Shown here in pieces: positions 45,864 through 54,062 of a stretch of DNA of 64,000 nucleotides; position 1 is the first letter of the stretch, and each line of letters opens with the position of its first letter. The notes beneath the pieces were generated by a model, which was not told where the DNA came from, searched no databases, and saw only the letters and a list, made by a program, of their open reading frames with translations. Position numbers and translations under genes: made by a program. The stretch covers positions 23,507 to 87,506 of the forward strand of contig NZ_JFZT01000021.1 of NCBI RefSeq assembly GCF_000632495.1. The letters run 5' to 3'. Origin of the DNA: Candidatus Acidianus copahuensis. Lineage in GTDB: Archaea; Thermoproteota; Thermoprotei_A; Sulfolobales; Sulfolobaceae.

Positions 45864-47128
45864 TAATACACACCTATCGGGAACATCTTGACCACTTTTT
45901 TTACTTCTTTTGACATTTCTCTAACCTTATCTAGTTTAGTATCTCCTATTCCTAGCTTTTGTAGGTCTTTTTTCTTCACTTTAGAGGATGCTCCTTTACA
46001 TATAGCTGAAATTAAGCCTAAATCCCTCTTACTAAATCCCGGAACTAATGCTTTAAGCAAGTATTTATAACATGTGTCAAATGGATCTCCCCAGCCTGCT
46101 TCCTTGAATAAATGCGATATATAAGCGGAAATTCCAGCCAACTCAGATCCCGTTATTTTTTCAGCCTCAAGCCAGATATCTGAAGGAGGTTTAAGGTTCA
46201 TGAAGTCTGCCATCGCCCATAACCAGCTGTTTCTCATATCAATAAGAGAGATCTCTTCCCCCCTCATTATCTTCCCCTCTCTCATTCCGAACTCGGATAC
46301 CATTATGTTTTGGGAATCAAAAAAAGTCGTTAATTCCTCCATGACAAGGAGGGATGCCTTAACTGTTAAAGCTCTCTCTTTTCCTATCCCGGGAAAGGAT
46401 GCTATTTCCTCTGGGTTCATGGTCCAAATACTCTTAGCTAAAGATGATATTTTATCTCTTGGTATTACATAACCATGCACATGATTAAATTTTACATTAT
46501 CCATTTGCATAATAAATCTCCCAACAGATCTTACGTTTCCACCTGAACCTATTAATGTGGGAGGAATCCATATAGGGAGCGAGTAAAGGTAACCTCTAAT
46601 TTCCTTTCTCATTTCCTCTTGATTTTTATAGAGTTTTGTTAGTCTCAAGGCGCCTAAAGGAAAATGAAATATTTTTCCAAGAGATCTATTCTTTACATAA
46701 GCAATTTCTAAGGAACCTCCTCCTAACTCAAAGATTATTCCATCCGAAAAAGGTAAGGAATTTAATGCGCCTAAAGCTGCTAATCTACCTTCTTCTTCAC
46801 CCGGTAGAATTTCCACGTCCCATCCCAGTGATTTGGACAGTCTTTTAGCCACCTCCTCACCATTTCTGGCCAATCTAAATGCACTAGTTCCTAAAGGATA
46901 AACAGTCTCTATCCCTCTTCTTTCTAATACATCTCTAAACTTAGCCATAATTTTTTCGGCATTCTGAACTTTATCCTCCTTTATATCACCTCCCTCGTCT
47001 ACACCCTCTCCCAATCTAGTAAAGTTCTTCATGCTTCCCAATGTTCTAAAGGAATTTCTAGAATTTCTCTGAAATAATGATAGTCTAATGGAATTATATC
47101 CAAGATCTATTACAGCTATTTCTTCCAT
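45863..47128 (-). CDS. ppx: Exopolyphosphatase, Ppx/GppA family
   Basis: This 421-residue ASKHA-fold enzyme removes phosphate from polyphosphate ends. Visible motifs are AVIDLGYNSIRLSLF (phosphate 1), LGTSAFRLARNGEEV, then ELGGGSLEIAYV, and IGSGGNVRSVGRF. The C-terminal helical part (about 300-421) resembles the Ppx HD-like domain without a clear HD pair. It abuts sixA upstream and shares the ATG region with the kinase gene downstream, so the operon is tightly coupled. Confidence 0.88.
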   Translation of the reverse strand: MEEIAVIDLGYNSIRLSLFQRNSRNSFRTLGSMKNFTRLGEGVDEGGDIKEDKVQNAEKIMAKFRDVLERRGIETVYPLGTSAFRLARNGEEVAKRLSKSLGWDVEILPGEEEGRLAALGALNSLPFSDGIIFELGGGSLEIAYVKNRSLGKIFHFPLGALRLTKLYKNQEEMRKEIRGYLYSLPIWIPPTLIGSGGNVRSVGRFIMQMDNVKFNHVHGYVIPRDKISSLAKSIWTMNPEEIASFPGIGKERALTVKASLLVMEELTTFFDSQNIMVSEFGMREGKIMRGEEISLIDMRNSWLWAMADFMNLKPPSDIWLEAEKITGSELAGISAYISHLFKEAGWGDPFDTCYKYLLKALVPGFSKRDLGLISAICKGASSKVKKKDLQKLGIGDTKLDKVREMSKEVKKVVKMFPIGVY

Positions 47129-47599
47129 CTAAATCAGCTTCATGACCTTTTGGGTCAGCAGAAGCTCTAGTTCAGCCTTATTCTCGACTTGATCAATTTC
47201 TACTACTGCTACCCCTCCCTTTTTGAGTTCAACTTGACTTTGCGTTAATGCCTTTATAAGTTTAGATAAGGAGGGCTCATGTCCAACAACTAGAATAGTA
47301 CCCTGTTTCTCCCTTAACTTTTGAGCGAACTCTGTAGGGTCTTTATCTGGGAGTAGATCGTCAATGGTCTCTGCCTTAAGTTCGAGTCCTAGTTCTTCTA
47401 GAATAACTTCAGCTGACTGAACTGCCCTTAAGAGAGGGCTAATTAGGACTTGATCTATTTCGTAACCCATTTCCTCAATAAAGTTTGCGACTCTCCTCAT
47501 TTGCTTAACTCCTTTCTTAACTATCTTTCTATTTTCATCTGATATGCCGTCAACTTCAGGTTCACTCTCACCATGTCTCACGATTAGAATAACAGTCAT
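47129..47599 (-). CDS. sixA: SixA-type phosphohistidine phosphatase (histidine phosphatase superfamily)
   Basis: This 156-residue protein starts at the ATG at 47599, 22 bases from a TATA box; the frame extends to 47686 but the added residues are not part of the fold. The catalytic RHGE motif is in ILIVRHGESEPE, the second Arg in ISPLLRAVQSAE and the second His in ILVVGHEPSL. It removes phosphate from phosphohistidine or a small molecule. SixA homologues are often fused or linked to CHAD and Ppx genes. Confidence 0.85.
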   Translation of the reverse strand: MTVILIVRHGESEPEVDGISDENRKIVKKGVKQMRRVANFIEEMGYEIDQVLISPLLRAVQSAEVILEELGLELKAETIDDLLPDKDPTEFAQKLREKQGTILVVGHEPSLSKLIKALTQSQVELKKGGVAVVEIDQVENKAELELLLTQKVMKLI

Positions 47600-47617
47600 G
47601 CAATACATAGAGATCAT

Positions 47618-47628
47618 GAATATAAAAG
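47618..47628 (-). promoter_or_regulatory. TATA box of the sixA-ppx operon
   Basis: On the minus strand CTTTTATATTC lies about 20-29 bases before the ATG at 47599, the spacing of a leaderless Sulfolobales transcript. It supports the shorter SixA start. Confidence 0.55.
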
Positions 47629-47789
47629 AATTGCTTGGAAAAACAGATCGAGGTTCTAACATGTAAGATATCAAGGAAAATAGCAAAAAAGAGATCCTTT
47701 GCCGAAGAATTTATGGGAAAATACAGGGGATTAAACTTCAGAAGAAAAATATTGATGGTTCCCTTGTCTGTTTTGCAGGTCAATATAGA

Positions 47790-48360
47790 ATAGTTTTAAT
47801 GCAGTACTACCGTAAAGTTAAACAGTCGTTAAATACTAAATACTTTAAATTAGGGACGTTGATATTAAAAACTTTAAATTCTTTCACAGAGTAACTTTAT
47901 AGAAAAATATATAAACTCTTTTGCTATTTTCATTTGTGCCACTAATGAAGGGCATATGAGCCCCACGAAGTGGTACAGAGCACATGAAGCAATAAATGAG
48001 TCGATAGATAAATAAATGAATTGATAGACAAAGAATTTGATGTAATATACAATATATGATATCGTCGATTCCTTAATGAATATTTTTTTATTTGTATGTT
48101 GTATTGTTGAACAAATCTGAAGTTTCTTAGGCTGATAATGATCAGTTCAATATTCTCTTATTTCATGTGTAATTTATTAAAGATTGAAAAACGTACTGAA
48201 TAAGGAAACAGTATCCATTGACTATGGAGTTTAAGTACGGTGGAAAAGCTTTATATATTATGTTTACCTAATTACTACTGACAATATATGTCATCGTATA
48301 ATACATTAACCTTAAAGAATGCAAAAAAAGTAGTCAAATTAGATAGGGAATACTCTATCG
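47790..48360. other. Gene-free region upstream of the nuclease-cas6 operon
   Basis: No intact gene. A small CCAC-GAA-GTGG hairpin lies near 47965 and a run of GATAGATAAATAAATGA-like short repeats near 48000-48030. A TATA-like TTTATATATTA is at about 48250. An imperfect GATAG...CTATC pair sits at 48341-48359, right before the strong inverted repeat. These may be binding sites for the operon's regulator. Confidence 0.35.
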
Positions 48361-48401
48361 TACAGTGAAAGAGGGAGAAAGAGATGATCTCTTTCACTGT
48401 A
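48361..48401 (+). promoter_or_regulatory. Perfect 13-bp inverted repeat enclosing a start codon
   Basis: TACAGTGAAAGAG (48361-48373) is matched exactly by CTCTTTCACTGTA (48389-48401). The 15-base loop holds a GGAG motif and the ATG (48384) of the nuclease gene. As RNA this would be a hairpin presenting or hiding the ribosome binding site; as DNA it could be an operator for a dimeric regulator. Confidence 0.7.
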
Positions 48402-49049
48402 TTCTATAAACCCCTATCTATGCATATCGATGTTCAGTGTAAGGAGAGTAGGAATGTTAACTTAGATTTTAAGCCTATAGTTCTGAGAAAATTTGATAGA
48501 AGAGACGATTGCCTAGTAGTATCTGTTTCTGAATTATTAAGAACTTCGAAGCGCGTAACTTCAACTCTGGACCTTACATCAGAGACCGCTGAGGATAGCA
48601 TTTTGAGCGAGTTCAACTTAAAAAGGCCATCCAATTCAATATGCCTTAACATAGCCAATATTAAGTTATGTGGAAGGCCAGATTTTCAGATCGAAACAGG
48701 AAAAGAAATAATTTATGGAGAAATCAAAACAAGCAAAAAATATTCTATATGGAGTTTTAATTGGCTGAAACATAAAGGAAAACCCGTTATAGTTGATGAT
48801 AAGATTCAAGATATCTTTTTGACTGGCATAATCCAAAGCTCTCTCTATTCCCTTCTTGACGATCTATCTAACAATAGGGGTAAGGAAACTCTACATAGCT
48901 CTTTCATCTTTGGAAGCAAGGTTGAAAGTAAGGCTTATTACTTCTCCCTGAAGGCAGGACTTGCCAACAAGACTGTTTTAAACTCATTTGTAGAAAGCAG
49001 GGTGAGAAAAATTGTTACTAGCAGAAGTGTCAGTTTCCCCACAATCTAA
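48384..49049 (+). CDS. RecB/Cas4-like PD-(D/E)XK nuclease without Fe-S cysteines
   Basis: In this 221-residue protein the nuclease core is GRPD100F...EIIYGE113IK115TSK followed by Q151-x3-Y155, the RecB-family set also found in Cas4. The C-terminal cysteines that hold the Cas4 Fe-S cluster are missing. It precedes cas6 with a 38-base overlap, so a role in CRISPR adaptation or in nucleic acid processing is likely. The start codon lies in the loop of an inverted repeat. Confidence 0.68.
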   Translation: MISFTVFYKPLSMHIDVQCKESRNVNLDFKPIVLRKFDRRDDCLVVSVSELLRTSKRVTSTLDLTSETAEDSILSEFNLKRPSNSICLNIANIKLCGRPDFQIETGKEIIYGEIKTSKKYSIWSFNWLKHKGKPVIVDDKIQDIFLTGIIQSSLYSLLDDLSNNRGKETLHSSFIFGSKVESKAYYFSLKAGLANKTVLNSFVESRVRKIVTSRSVSFPTI

Positions 49050-49710
49050 CGCCATACTTCCACCCTTTACGTCAAAGGTGGGAAAAACTATGCTGAAAAA
49101 TCCTCCAGTGACAGTGTCAGTCTCTCCTCTAAAGCGTAGAGGTGAGTACTTGATAAAGATGTCAAAATTACCGATATATCTTCAGGCCGAAGAAGGAGAA
49201 ATCTATAAGTTCGAGGTAGGAGGAAAGGAAGAGGAAGTAATCAAAGTTCTGTCGAATTTGGAAAGTAGGGAGATCTTTAATGCCGAGTGGAGAGTTGTGG
49301 ACGTTAACATAAGTAAGGTAAAAGTTACGGATTGTAACAGCTTTGAGCTTATCATAGGAACTCCAGCGCTCCTCGTCGATCCCTGGGAGAAAACTAAGAG
49401 AAAGAGATTCACAAATAGACCTTCCGTGGTATTTTTTACTAATATACTCGAAGTAAAGGGAATTACTAGAGAAATGGCAAGCGAGTTTCTAAATTTAATT
49501 GATTCATCCCTCTGGGAAGAACCATCAAACATGACATTTAGAAAGGTGTATTATGAGGATAAAGAAGTGGTAGGACTTTATGGGAAGTTAAGGTATTCTA
49601 TATGCAGATCTAACGACCTTGTAAAGGAAATCTTAGAAAACGCAATAGCTAGAGGTATAGGTTCGTCAAGGAAAAACGGATTTGGAAGAGTGGAGGTCAG
49701 ATGCTTGTGA
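49012..49710 (+). CDS. cas6: CRISPR RNA endonuclease Cas6
   Basis: This 232-residue double-RRM RAMP protein cuts CRISPR precursor RNA. The N-terminal AILPPFTSKVGKTML segment and the C-terminal glycine-rich loop GIGSSRKNGFGRVEV (from 215) are diagnostic. The start is TTG at 49012, five bases after a GGTGAG ribosome site. I find no histidine anywhere in the protein, so the classic general-base His is absent, as reported for S. solfataricus Cas6. It overlaps the next gene by 10 bases. Confidence 0.85.
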   Translation: MLLAEVSVSPQSNAILPPFTSKVGKTMLKNPPVTVSVSPLKRRGEYLIKMSKLPIYLQAEEGEIYKFEVGGKEEEVIKVLSNLESREIFNAEWRVVDVNISKVKVTDCNSFELIIGTPALLVDPWEKTKRKRFTNRPSVVFFTNILEVKGITREMASEFLNLIDSSLWEEPSNMTFRKVYYEDKEVVGLYGKLRYSICRSNDLVKEILENAIARGIGSSRKNGFGRVEVRCL

Positions 49711-49955
49711 AAATTTCCTGTCCATTATGCGACTTCAAAACTTCTTCCAAGAGGTCTTATAATGGGCATCTATGGAAGCACTTAATAACTTCCTGTCCAG
49801 TGTGCGGGAAGAAGTTAAAGAATGGAAACTATAGGGAACTTAGAAAGCACCTTTTAAGGACAAGAGACGACGAGCATAAACTATTAAAAAAGAAACTAGC
49901 GACTGGAATAATTATGGAGAAAGGTATTAGTAAAATAATCCATGAATATCAGTAA
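49701..49955 (+). CDS. Small zinc-finger protein linked to cas6
   Basis: This 84-residue protein has two C-x2-C...H-x3-H-like units: C7-x2-C with H23/H27 nearby, and C-P-V-C-x(n)-H-x-(n)-H further on (SCPVCGKKLKN, RKHLLR). A basic C-terminal part follows. It looks like a C2H2-type nucleic acid binder. The 10-base overlap with cas6 makes it part of the operon. I do not know a named Cas family for it. Confidence 0.62.
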   Translation: MLVKISCPLCDFKTSSKRSYNGHLWKHLITSCPVCGKKLKNGNYRELRKHLLRTRDDEHKLLKKKLATGIIMEKGISKIIHEYQ

Positions 49956-50215
49956 TAATTTAATTGATAATATAATATTTATTTTTTGTGTAATTTCTAT
50001 TAATATCCTTTTATTTATCATTAAAATATATTTTACAGTTTTTCTTAATAGATGAGTAATCTTTTAATGAAATCATGATTAAACTTAGCCTCTATCTTAA
50101 TGCGGACAGAAGACTCCATACCAAAGGTGAGTAGGGAAGCTGATCAAAAGGTTGGAATAATTCATTAATTCATCTTCCTTGAAAAGAAGGAGGGTTCTGA
50201 ACAACTCACAAAAAG

Positions 50216-50644
50216 CTAACATATTCTTCCTATGTTTAATCTTGCAATCATGTTGTCGAGATTTAGTACTTCTACAATATCTCCGTTCTGAAGTATAGTT
50301 TTATGGATCTGTTTCAGCGATGATTCTAGAAAGCTCTTGGACCATCCTGGACCTCCAAGTACAACATATCCTTTCTTGTAATCTCCTGTTGTAATTACAT
50401 AAATGAGTGATGCTATTTCCTCTAGAAGCTTAAATTGGGCCGTTCCGGGTACCTGTTGCCATTTGCAACTTATTATACACTCTCCTTTATTTGACTCCAC
50501 TATGAAGTCAGCAATATACTTACCACCATAGATTCTATGTCCAACTTCTACTTGCTTTCTGAACTTATATCCGTTATTTTTTAATACAATTTCTATTTGA
50601 TCTTCAAGAATTTTCCCTGTCCTTGTCCCTTTTCCACCAGGCAA
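50216..50644 (-). CDS. PD-(D/E)XK restriction endonuclease-like protein
   Basis: In this 142-residue protein a helix with E14 (GKILEDQIEIVL) precedes D46 in KYIADFIV and the IISC60K61WQQ strand. The usual acidic residue two before the Lys is Ser, followed by Gln residues, a variant seen in some PD-(D/E)XK branches. The gene overlaps the D12 methyltransferase by 41 bases, so this is the partner nuclease of a type II restriction-modification unit. The recognition sequence cannot be read from the sequence. Confidence 0.72.
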   Translation of the reverse strand: MPGGKGTRTGKILEDQIEIVLKNNGYKFRKQVEVGHRIYGGKYIADFIVESNKGECIISCKWQQVPGTAQFKLLEEIASLIYVITTGDYKKGYVVLGGPGWSKSFLESSLKQIHKTILQNGDIVEVLNLDNMIARLNIGRIC

Positions 50645-51524
50645 GTTTTCTCTTCACCTCATAGTTCAACACAATAATTTCCCTTATACCTTTTCTTTTA
50701 TTAGGATCTGAGTTAATGAATCTATTTGCCTCTACTGAATATATTTTAAATTCAGAGTAAAGATCCCTTATTTCTTTTACATCTGAATTGCTTAACATTA
50801 CTTGGACTCCTCTCCTATCAAGTTCCTTCATAACTCTGGATAACCTCACCTGATCGCTGTAAGAAAATCCATCAACTACGTATGAAGTGAAGTTTGCCGT
50901 TTCTGATACTGGAAAGTATGGAGGATCAAAGTAAACAAAGTCTCCTCTTCTAGCATCTTTTACAGCATATTCGAAGTCCTCATTACGGATATCCACTAAG
51001 GAGAGCATTGTATGAAATGCTAGAATCTTCTCCTTTGAGGGCATACTTGGGTTCTTGTATCTTCCAAAAGGCACGTTAAACTCTCCCCTTGAGTTAACTC
51101 TCCACAGTCCGTTGTAACAATGTCTGTTCAGATATATTAGTAAAGCTCCTTTTCTACTATTAAATTCCTTTATACTATTAAATTCCTTTCTAGCTCTATA
51201 GTAGAAATCCGCAGTGTTCTTAGGATTTAATCTGTTTATTTCCTCAATTAACTCATTAGGTTTTTCCTTAATCAATTTATAAAGATTTATTAAATCAGCG
51301 TTAGTGTCTGAGATCACTGCTTTCCTTATAAGTCCCATATTGTATAGTGAGGTTAGGAGAGCCCCACCACCTACAAATGGCTCATAATATACTTCAAAAC
51401 TTTCTGGAAGTAGATCAATAAAAAAGGGAATCAGCTGCCTCTTACCGCCTGCCCATTTTAATATGGGTTCAACTTCAACTTTTCCAAAAAGATAATAATC
51501 TATATTTTCCGTGTCCCTCGCCAT
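50604..51524 (-). CDS. D12-class (Dam-like) adenine DNA methyltransferase
   Basis: In this 306-residue N6-adenine methyltransferase the SAM motif is EPFVGGGAL (48-56), preceded by LKWAGGKRQLI, and the catalytic motif is D200-P-P-Y203. The RHCYNGLWRVN segment and GYKN/PFGRYKNP region are typical of Dam/DpnM proteins, many of which act on GATC; the site is unproven here. It is coupled to the upstream regulator by TAATG and to the nuclease by overlap. Confidence 0.9.
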   Translation of the reverse strand: MARDTENIDYYLFGKVEVEPILKWAGGKRQLIPFFIDLLPESFEVYYEPFVGGGALLTSLYNMGLIRKAVISDTNADLINLYKLIKEKPNELIEEINRLNPKNTADFYYRARKEFNSIKEFNSRKGALLIYLNRHCYNGLWRVNSRGEFNVPFGRYKNPSMPSKEKILAFHTMLSLVDIRNEDFEYAVKDARRGDFVYFDPPYFPVSETANFTSYVVDGFSYSDQVRLSRVMKELDRRGVQVMLSNSDVKEIRDLYSEFKIYSVEANRFINSDPNKRKGIREIIVLNYEVKRKLAWWKRDKDRENS

Positions 51525-51844
51525 TAAAGGTCACCGTATTTTCCTTTTCTAAAGAGATAGTACGATATGGCCTTCCTTATGATCATAGATTTCTTTGTAT
51601 TTGAGATCTCAGAGATCTTTTTAATACTCTGATCTAACTCGTCATCTATAAGTAATATAATCTTGATAAGGCCAGATTTCTTATGCGAAGTTAATGGATC
51701 TGAGATCAGCGTTAGTGGTACTTTATCCTCAAAGAAAGTAAGAACTGCTCTCTTTATTTCATCTTGAAATGATACTTTATCCTCTAGACAGAGCTTTTTC
51801 AGTTTATCGTATTGCCACTTCGTTACAAAGACTGTCGTTCTCAT
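51524..51844 (-). CDS. Tandem ribbon-helix-helix protein, probable R-M controller
   Basis: This 106-residue protein has two RHH-like units in one chain: TTVFVTKWQYDKLKKLC...FQDEIKRAVLTFFE (2-39) and IKIILLIDDELDQSIKKIS...KKSMIIRKAISYYLF (58-100). One chain could form the whole four-helix DNA-binding core that normally needs a dimer. It is first in the restriction-modification operon, the place of C (controller) proteins, so control of the operon is likely. A TATA box at 51870 fits a leaderless start. Confidence 0.68.
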   Translation of the reverse strand: MRTTVFVTKWQYDKLKKLCLEDKVSFQDEIKRAVLTFFEDKVPLTLISDPLTSHKKSGLIKIILLIDDELDQSIKKISEISNTKKSMIIRKAISYYLFRKGKYGDL

Positions 51845-51867
51845 TTGTTATATATATTTTAAGAGAA

Positions 51868-51878
51868 AAGTATATAAG
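51868..51878 (-). promoter_or_regulatory. TATA box of the restriction-modification operon
   Basis: CTTATATACTT on the minus strand lies about 24-34 bases from the ATG at 51844. A second AT run (51850-51860) lies closer and could overlap an operator. Confidence 0.45.
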
Positions 51879-52263
51879 AGTTATTCCATTAATGGTTTGA
51901 TTAATATATATTATTTGTAATATTGTATACTTAGTGAGCTACCTTGACCTTTTGATTGAACTTTCCTCTTTAACATGGACTTATCTTCCTATTATTGCAA
52001 GGAAGTCTCTTTTATGTAATCTATTTTTAAATCTTATATATGTTAAGAGTTCTGGAGTTAACACTAAGTTTACCGTTATACGTGAACTGTACTACTTAGC
52101 AGAGTTGCCAATTGGTTCACTCTGCATAAAGTAGATGTTATATTAAAAAAATTTATACGCTTCTATAACTATATTATCCACCTCATCATACAGTGAAGTC
52201 TTAAACCTCTTAACTTCCATTAAGATAAAAATAAATAGAATTAGAAAATATTTAAAATATTTA
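51879..52263. other. Spacer between type III operon end and R-M operon
   Basis: A 66-codon plus-strand frame from a GTG at 51934 is open but has no promoter, ribosome site or recognisable motif, so I do not call it. T-rich minus-strand runs at about 52210-52250 are a plausible terminator of the type III operon. Confidence 0.35.
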
Positions 52264-53124
52264 CTAAGAAATATATTCATTTAGATTTTCCCATTTTGCC
52301 CTTTCATCTAAATTATTTATTGATGCATAGCTGCTTTCCTTGTCGTCTAAAATAACATATCCTAATCCCCTACTTTTACCTCCTCCTACAAATATTCCCA
52401 GTGTATTAACATACTTTAAAGTCATTTTCCATAGTTCCTTTTCGCATTTTCCAAGTTCTCCTTCATCGAATTTTAGGGAAACAAAGACGTTAAAGCCTCT
52501 TGATCTCAATGAAATTTCATTAAAGAGGTTCCTCTCTTTTTGAATCTTAGTTTTCCTGTCTATGGTAACGTGAGTTGTTATCTCGTTAGTACCTTCCAGT
52601 CTAGCGTCCGATATTGTTAATCCCCCAGAAAAATAAGGAGACCCATAAATTCTCTCTAAAGGGTTATTCTTAGAAAGATTATAGTCCTCATAAATCTTGG
52701 AAAACTCTTCTAGTTCTATGTCTTTCTCGTTCTTTGGAAATAGGTGAAGAATTTCTTCAACTTTCTCACAGTTATTCCTTGAACTTAAACACGATATTAG
52801 GTTTTCGTATACTGGCTTATGCAAATCAATCCTTATTACCTCATTGCCTATATACGCATTTCCATCTTTCTCTACAACGTGAGTATACTTTCCTTCTGTT
52901 CCGATGTATGTTTCTATAGACTTTTTTATATTTCCTTGACAATTCATTGTTTTCACAACACTCTCAGATATTCTTCTTAATACTCCCTTTAGGCTCGAGT
53001 ATGGAATAACGTAAAGACCATCATAATTCAGAGGATATATTGTATTACCGTCAATTTCGCCAGCTACCCTTATATTTCCCTTTGGTGATAACTTTAACTT
53101 GAAAATCTCGATCATGCTTGCCAC
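52264..53124 (-). CDS. RAMP protein of the type III complex (last gene)
   Basis: In this 286-residue protein the RAMP pattern is VIPYSSLKGVLRRI at the N-terminus and the glycine-rich GGGKSRGLGYVIL at the C-terminus. It lacks the C-x2-C-x2-FG zinc motif of the Cas7 subunits here. It could be the Csm5-like or a second Cas5-like capping subunit. It overlaps the preceding gene by 13 bases and ends the operon. Confidence 0.68.
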   Translation of the reverse strand: MASMIEIFKLKLSPKGNIRVAGEIDGNTIYPLNYDGLYVIPYSSLKGVLRRISESVVKTMNCQGNIKKSIETYIGTEGKYTHVVEKDGNAYIGNEVIRIDLHKPVYENLISCLSSRNNCEKVEEILHLFPKNEKDIELEEFSKIYEDYNLSKNNPLERIYGSPYFSGGLTISDARLEGTNEITTHVTIDRKTKIQKERNLFNEISLRSRGFNVFVSLKFDEGELGKCEKELWKMTLKYVNTLGIFVGGGKSRGLGYVILDDKESSYASINNLDERAKWENLNEYIS

Positions 53125-54062
53125 CTCAAAAGCGTTGTTAGATCTTCAATCTTTATAGCAAAGTTTAAACCAGCTGAAAGAAGAGGAGGATTTTCCTTAG
53201 TTCTTTCACCCTGTATTATACTTCCCTCTTTTAGAGCTTTGAAAGAAGGTCTATATCCTTCGTGTTCATCGTTAGTAAACCAACTAATGTAATAGCTCAG
53301 ATCTCCATATATTTTATCTACCTGAAAATACGTCTTTCCGAAAAGTGTTGGAACGCATTGCGACAAGCAATAGTACTTACCTTTTCCTTCCTCCTCTACG
53401 TCAATCTCTTTCTTCTTCCTTACGTCAACCCAACCAAAGCCTCTTGATTTTCCTCTACCTATGAAGATTCTATCTACAGAATCTAAAACTTCTCCTGGTT
53501 GAGCTAATGCCCACATTTTTTCAGGAAACTTATATTCATAAGCAAAGAGCATTCCTTTCTCTGAGGAAGCAGTATGCTTATCAATAGCAACGCTCATCTC
53601 AACTTGTCCCTCCAGCTCTACCTTCTTGAATAGCGTGAATTTTCTTCCTTCCATTTCCTTTCTTATTATTTGTCCTACTTTTGGCTTCGCCATCTGAAAA
53701 TCTTTTACGCATTCCTCTTTATCCTTAAATTCTGTTGAAACTTCTCTGAATTTTGATAAATAATTAGTCAAGTTTTGCTCTTCTCCCCATCCTTTTATCT
53801 CAGCAAAGCAGTTTGATTTTCTGCCCAGTGCTGGGGTGAAAACTGTAGAGGGAGCTGATTCCCAAGGATATGCTGGTGACGCAAAGAAGTCCTGAACCTT
53901 TTCAAACATCTCTGGCCTAACCCTTCTAAAGTAACCTAGGAAAGAACCTCGTATAGTCTGGGATGGAATGAAGTTACCCCTTGTAAAGAAGTAGCTCATG
54001 ATATTGGCTGAATTAAATATAATTGGTGATTTAGGAATTAATTCAACTAACGCTATTTTCAT
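53112..54062 (-). CDS. Csm4/Csx10-like RAMP protein
   Basis: In this 316-residue protein the N-terminal RRM reads SPIIFNSANIMSYFFTRGNFIPSQTIRGSFLGYFRRV, here cited as the region 11-48 with key P-S-Q-T-I-R-G-S. The C-terminal glycine loop is IFIGRGKSRGFGWVDV. Csx10/Csm4 proteins are Cas5-type subunits that hold the crRNA 5' tag and contact Cas10. A lone long insertion (about 60-150) is cysteine-poor. It is coupled by overlaps on both sides. Confidence 0.68.
   Translation of the reverse strand: MKIALVELIPKSPIIFNSANIMSYFFTRGNFIPSQTIRGSFLGYFRRVRPEMFEKVQDFFASPAYPWESAPSTVFTPALGRKSNCFAEIKGWGEEQNLTNYLSKFREVSTEFKDKEECVKDFQMAKPKVGQIIRKEMEGRKFTLFKKVELEGQVEMSVAIDKHTASSEKGMLFAYEYKFPEKMWALAQPGEVLDSVDRIFIGRGKSRGFGWVDVRKKKEIDVEEEGKGKYYCLSQCVPTLFGKTYFQVDKIYGDLSYYISWFTNDEHEGYRPSFKALKEGSIIQGERTKENPPLLSAGLNFAIKIEDLTTLLRWQA

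Noticed and set aside
47990..48040. GATAGATAAATAAATGA-like short repeats as a satellite or CRISPR leader
   Set aside because: Only two or three imperfect copies in AT-rich DNA; no regular unit and no spacers.
51934..52134. 66-codon plus-strand ORF starting with GTG
   Set aside because: No ribosome site or promoter, unlikely composition, and it lies in the terminator/promoter spacer between two minus-strand operons.
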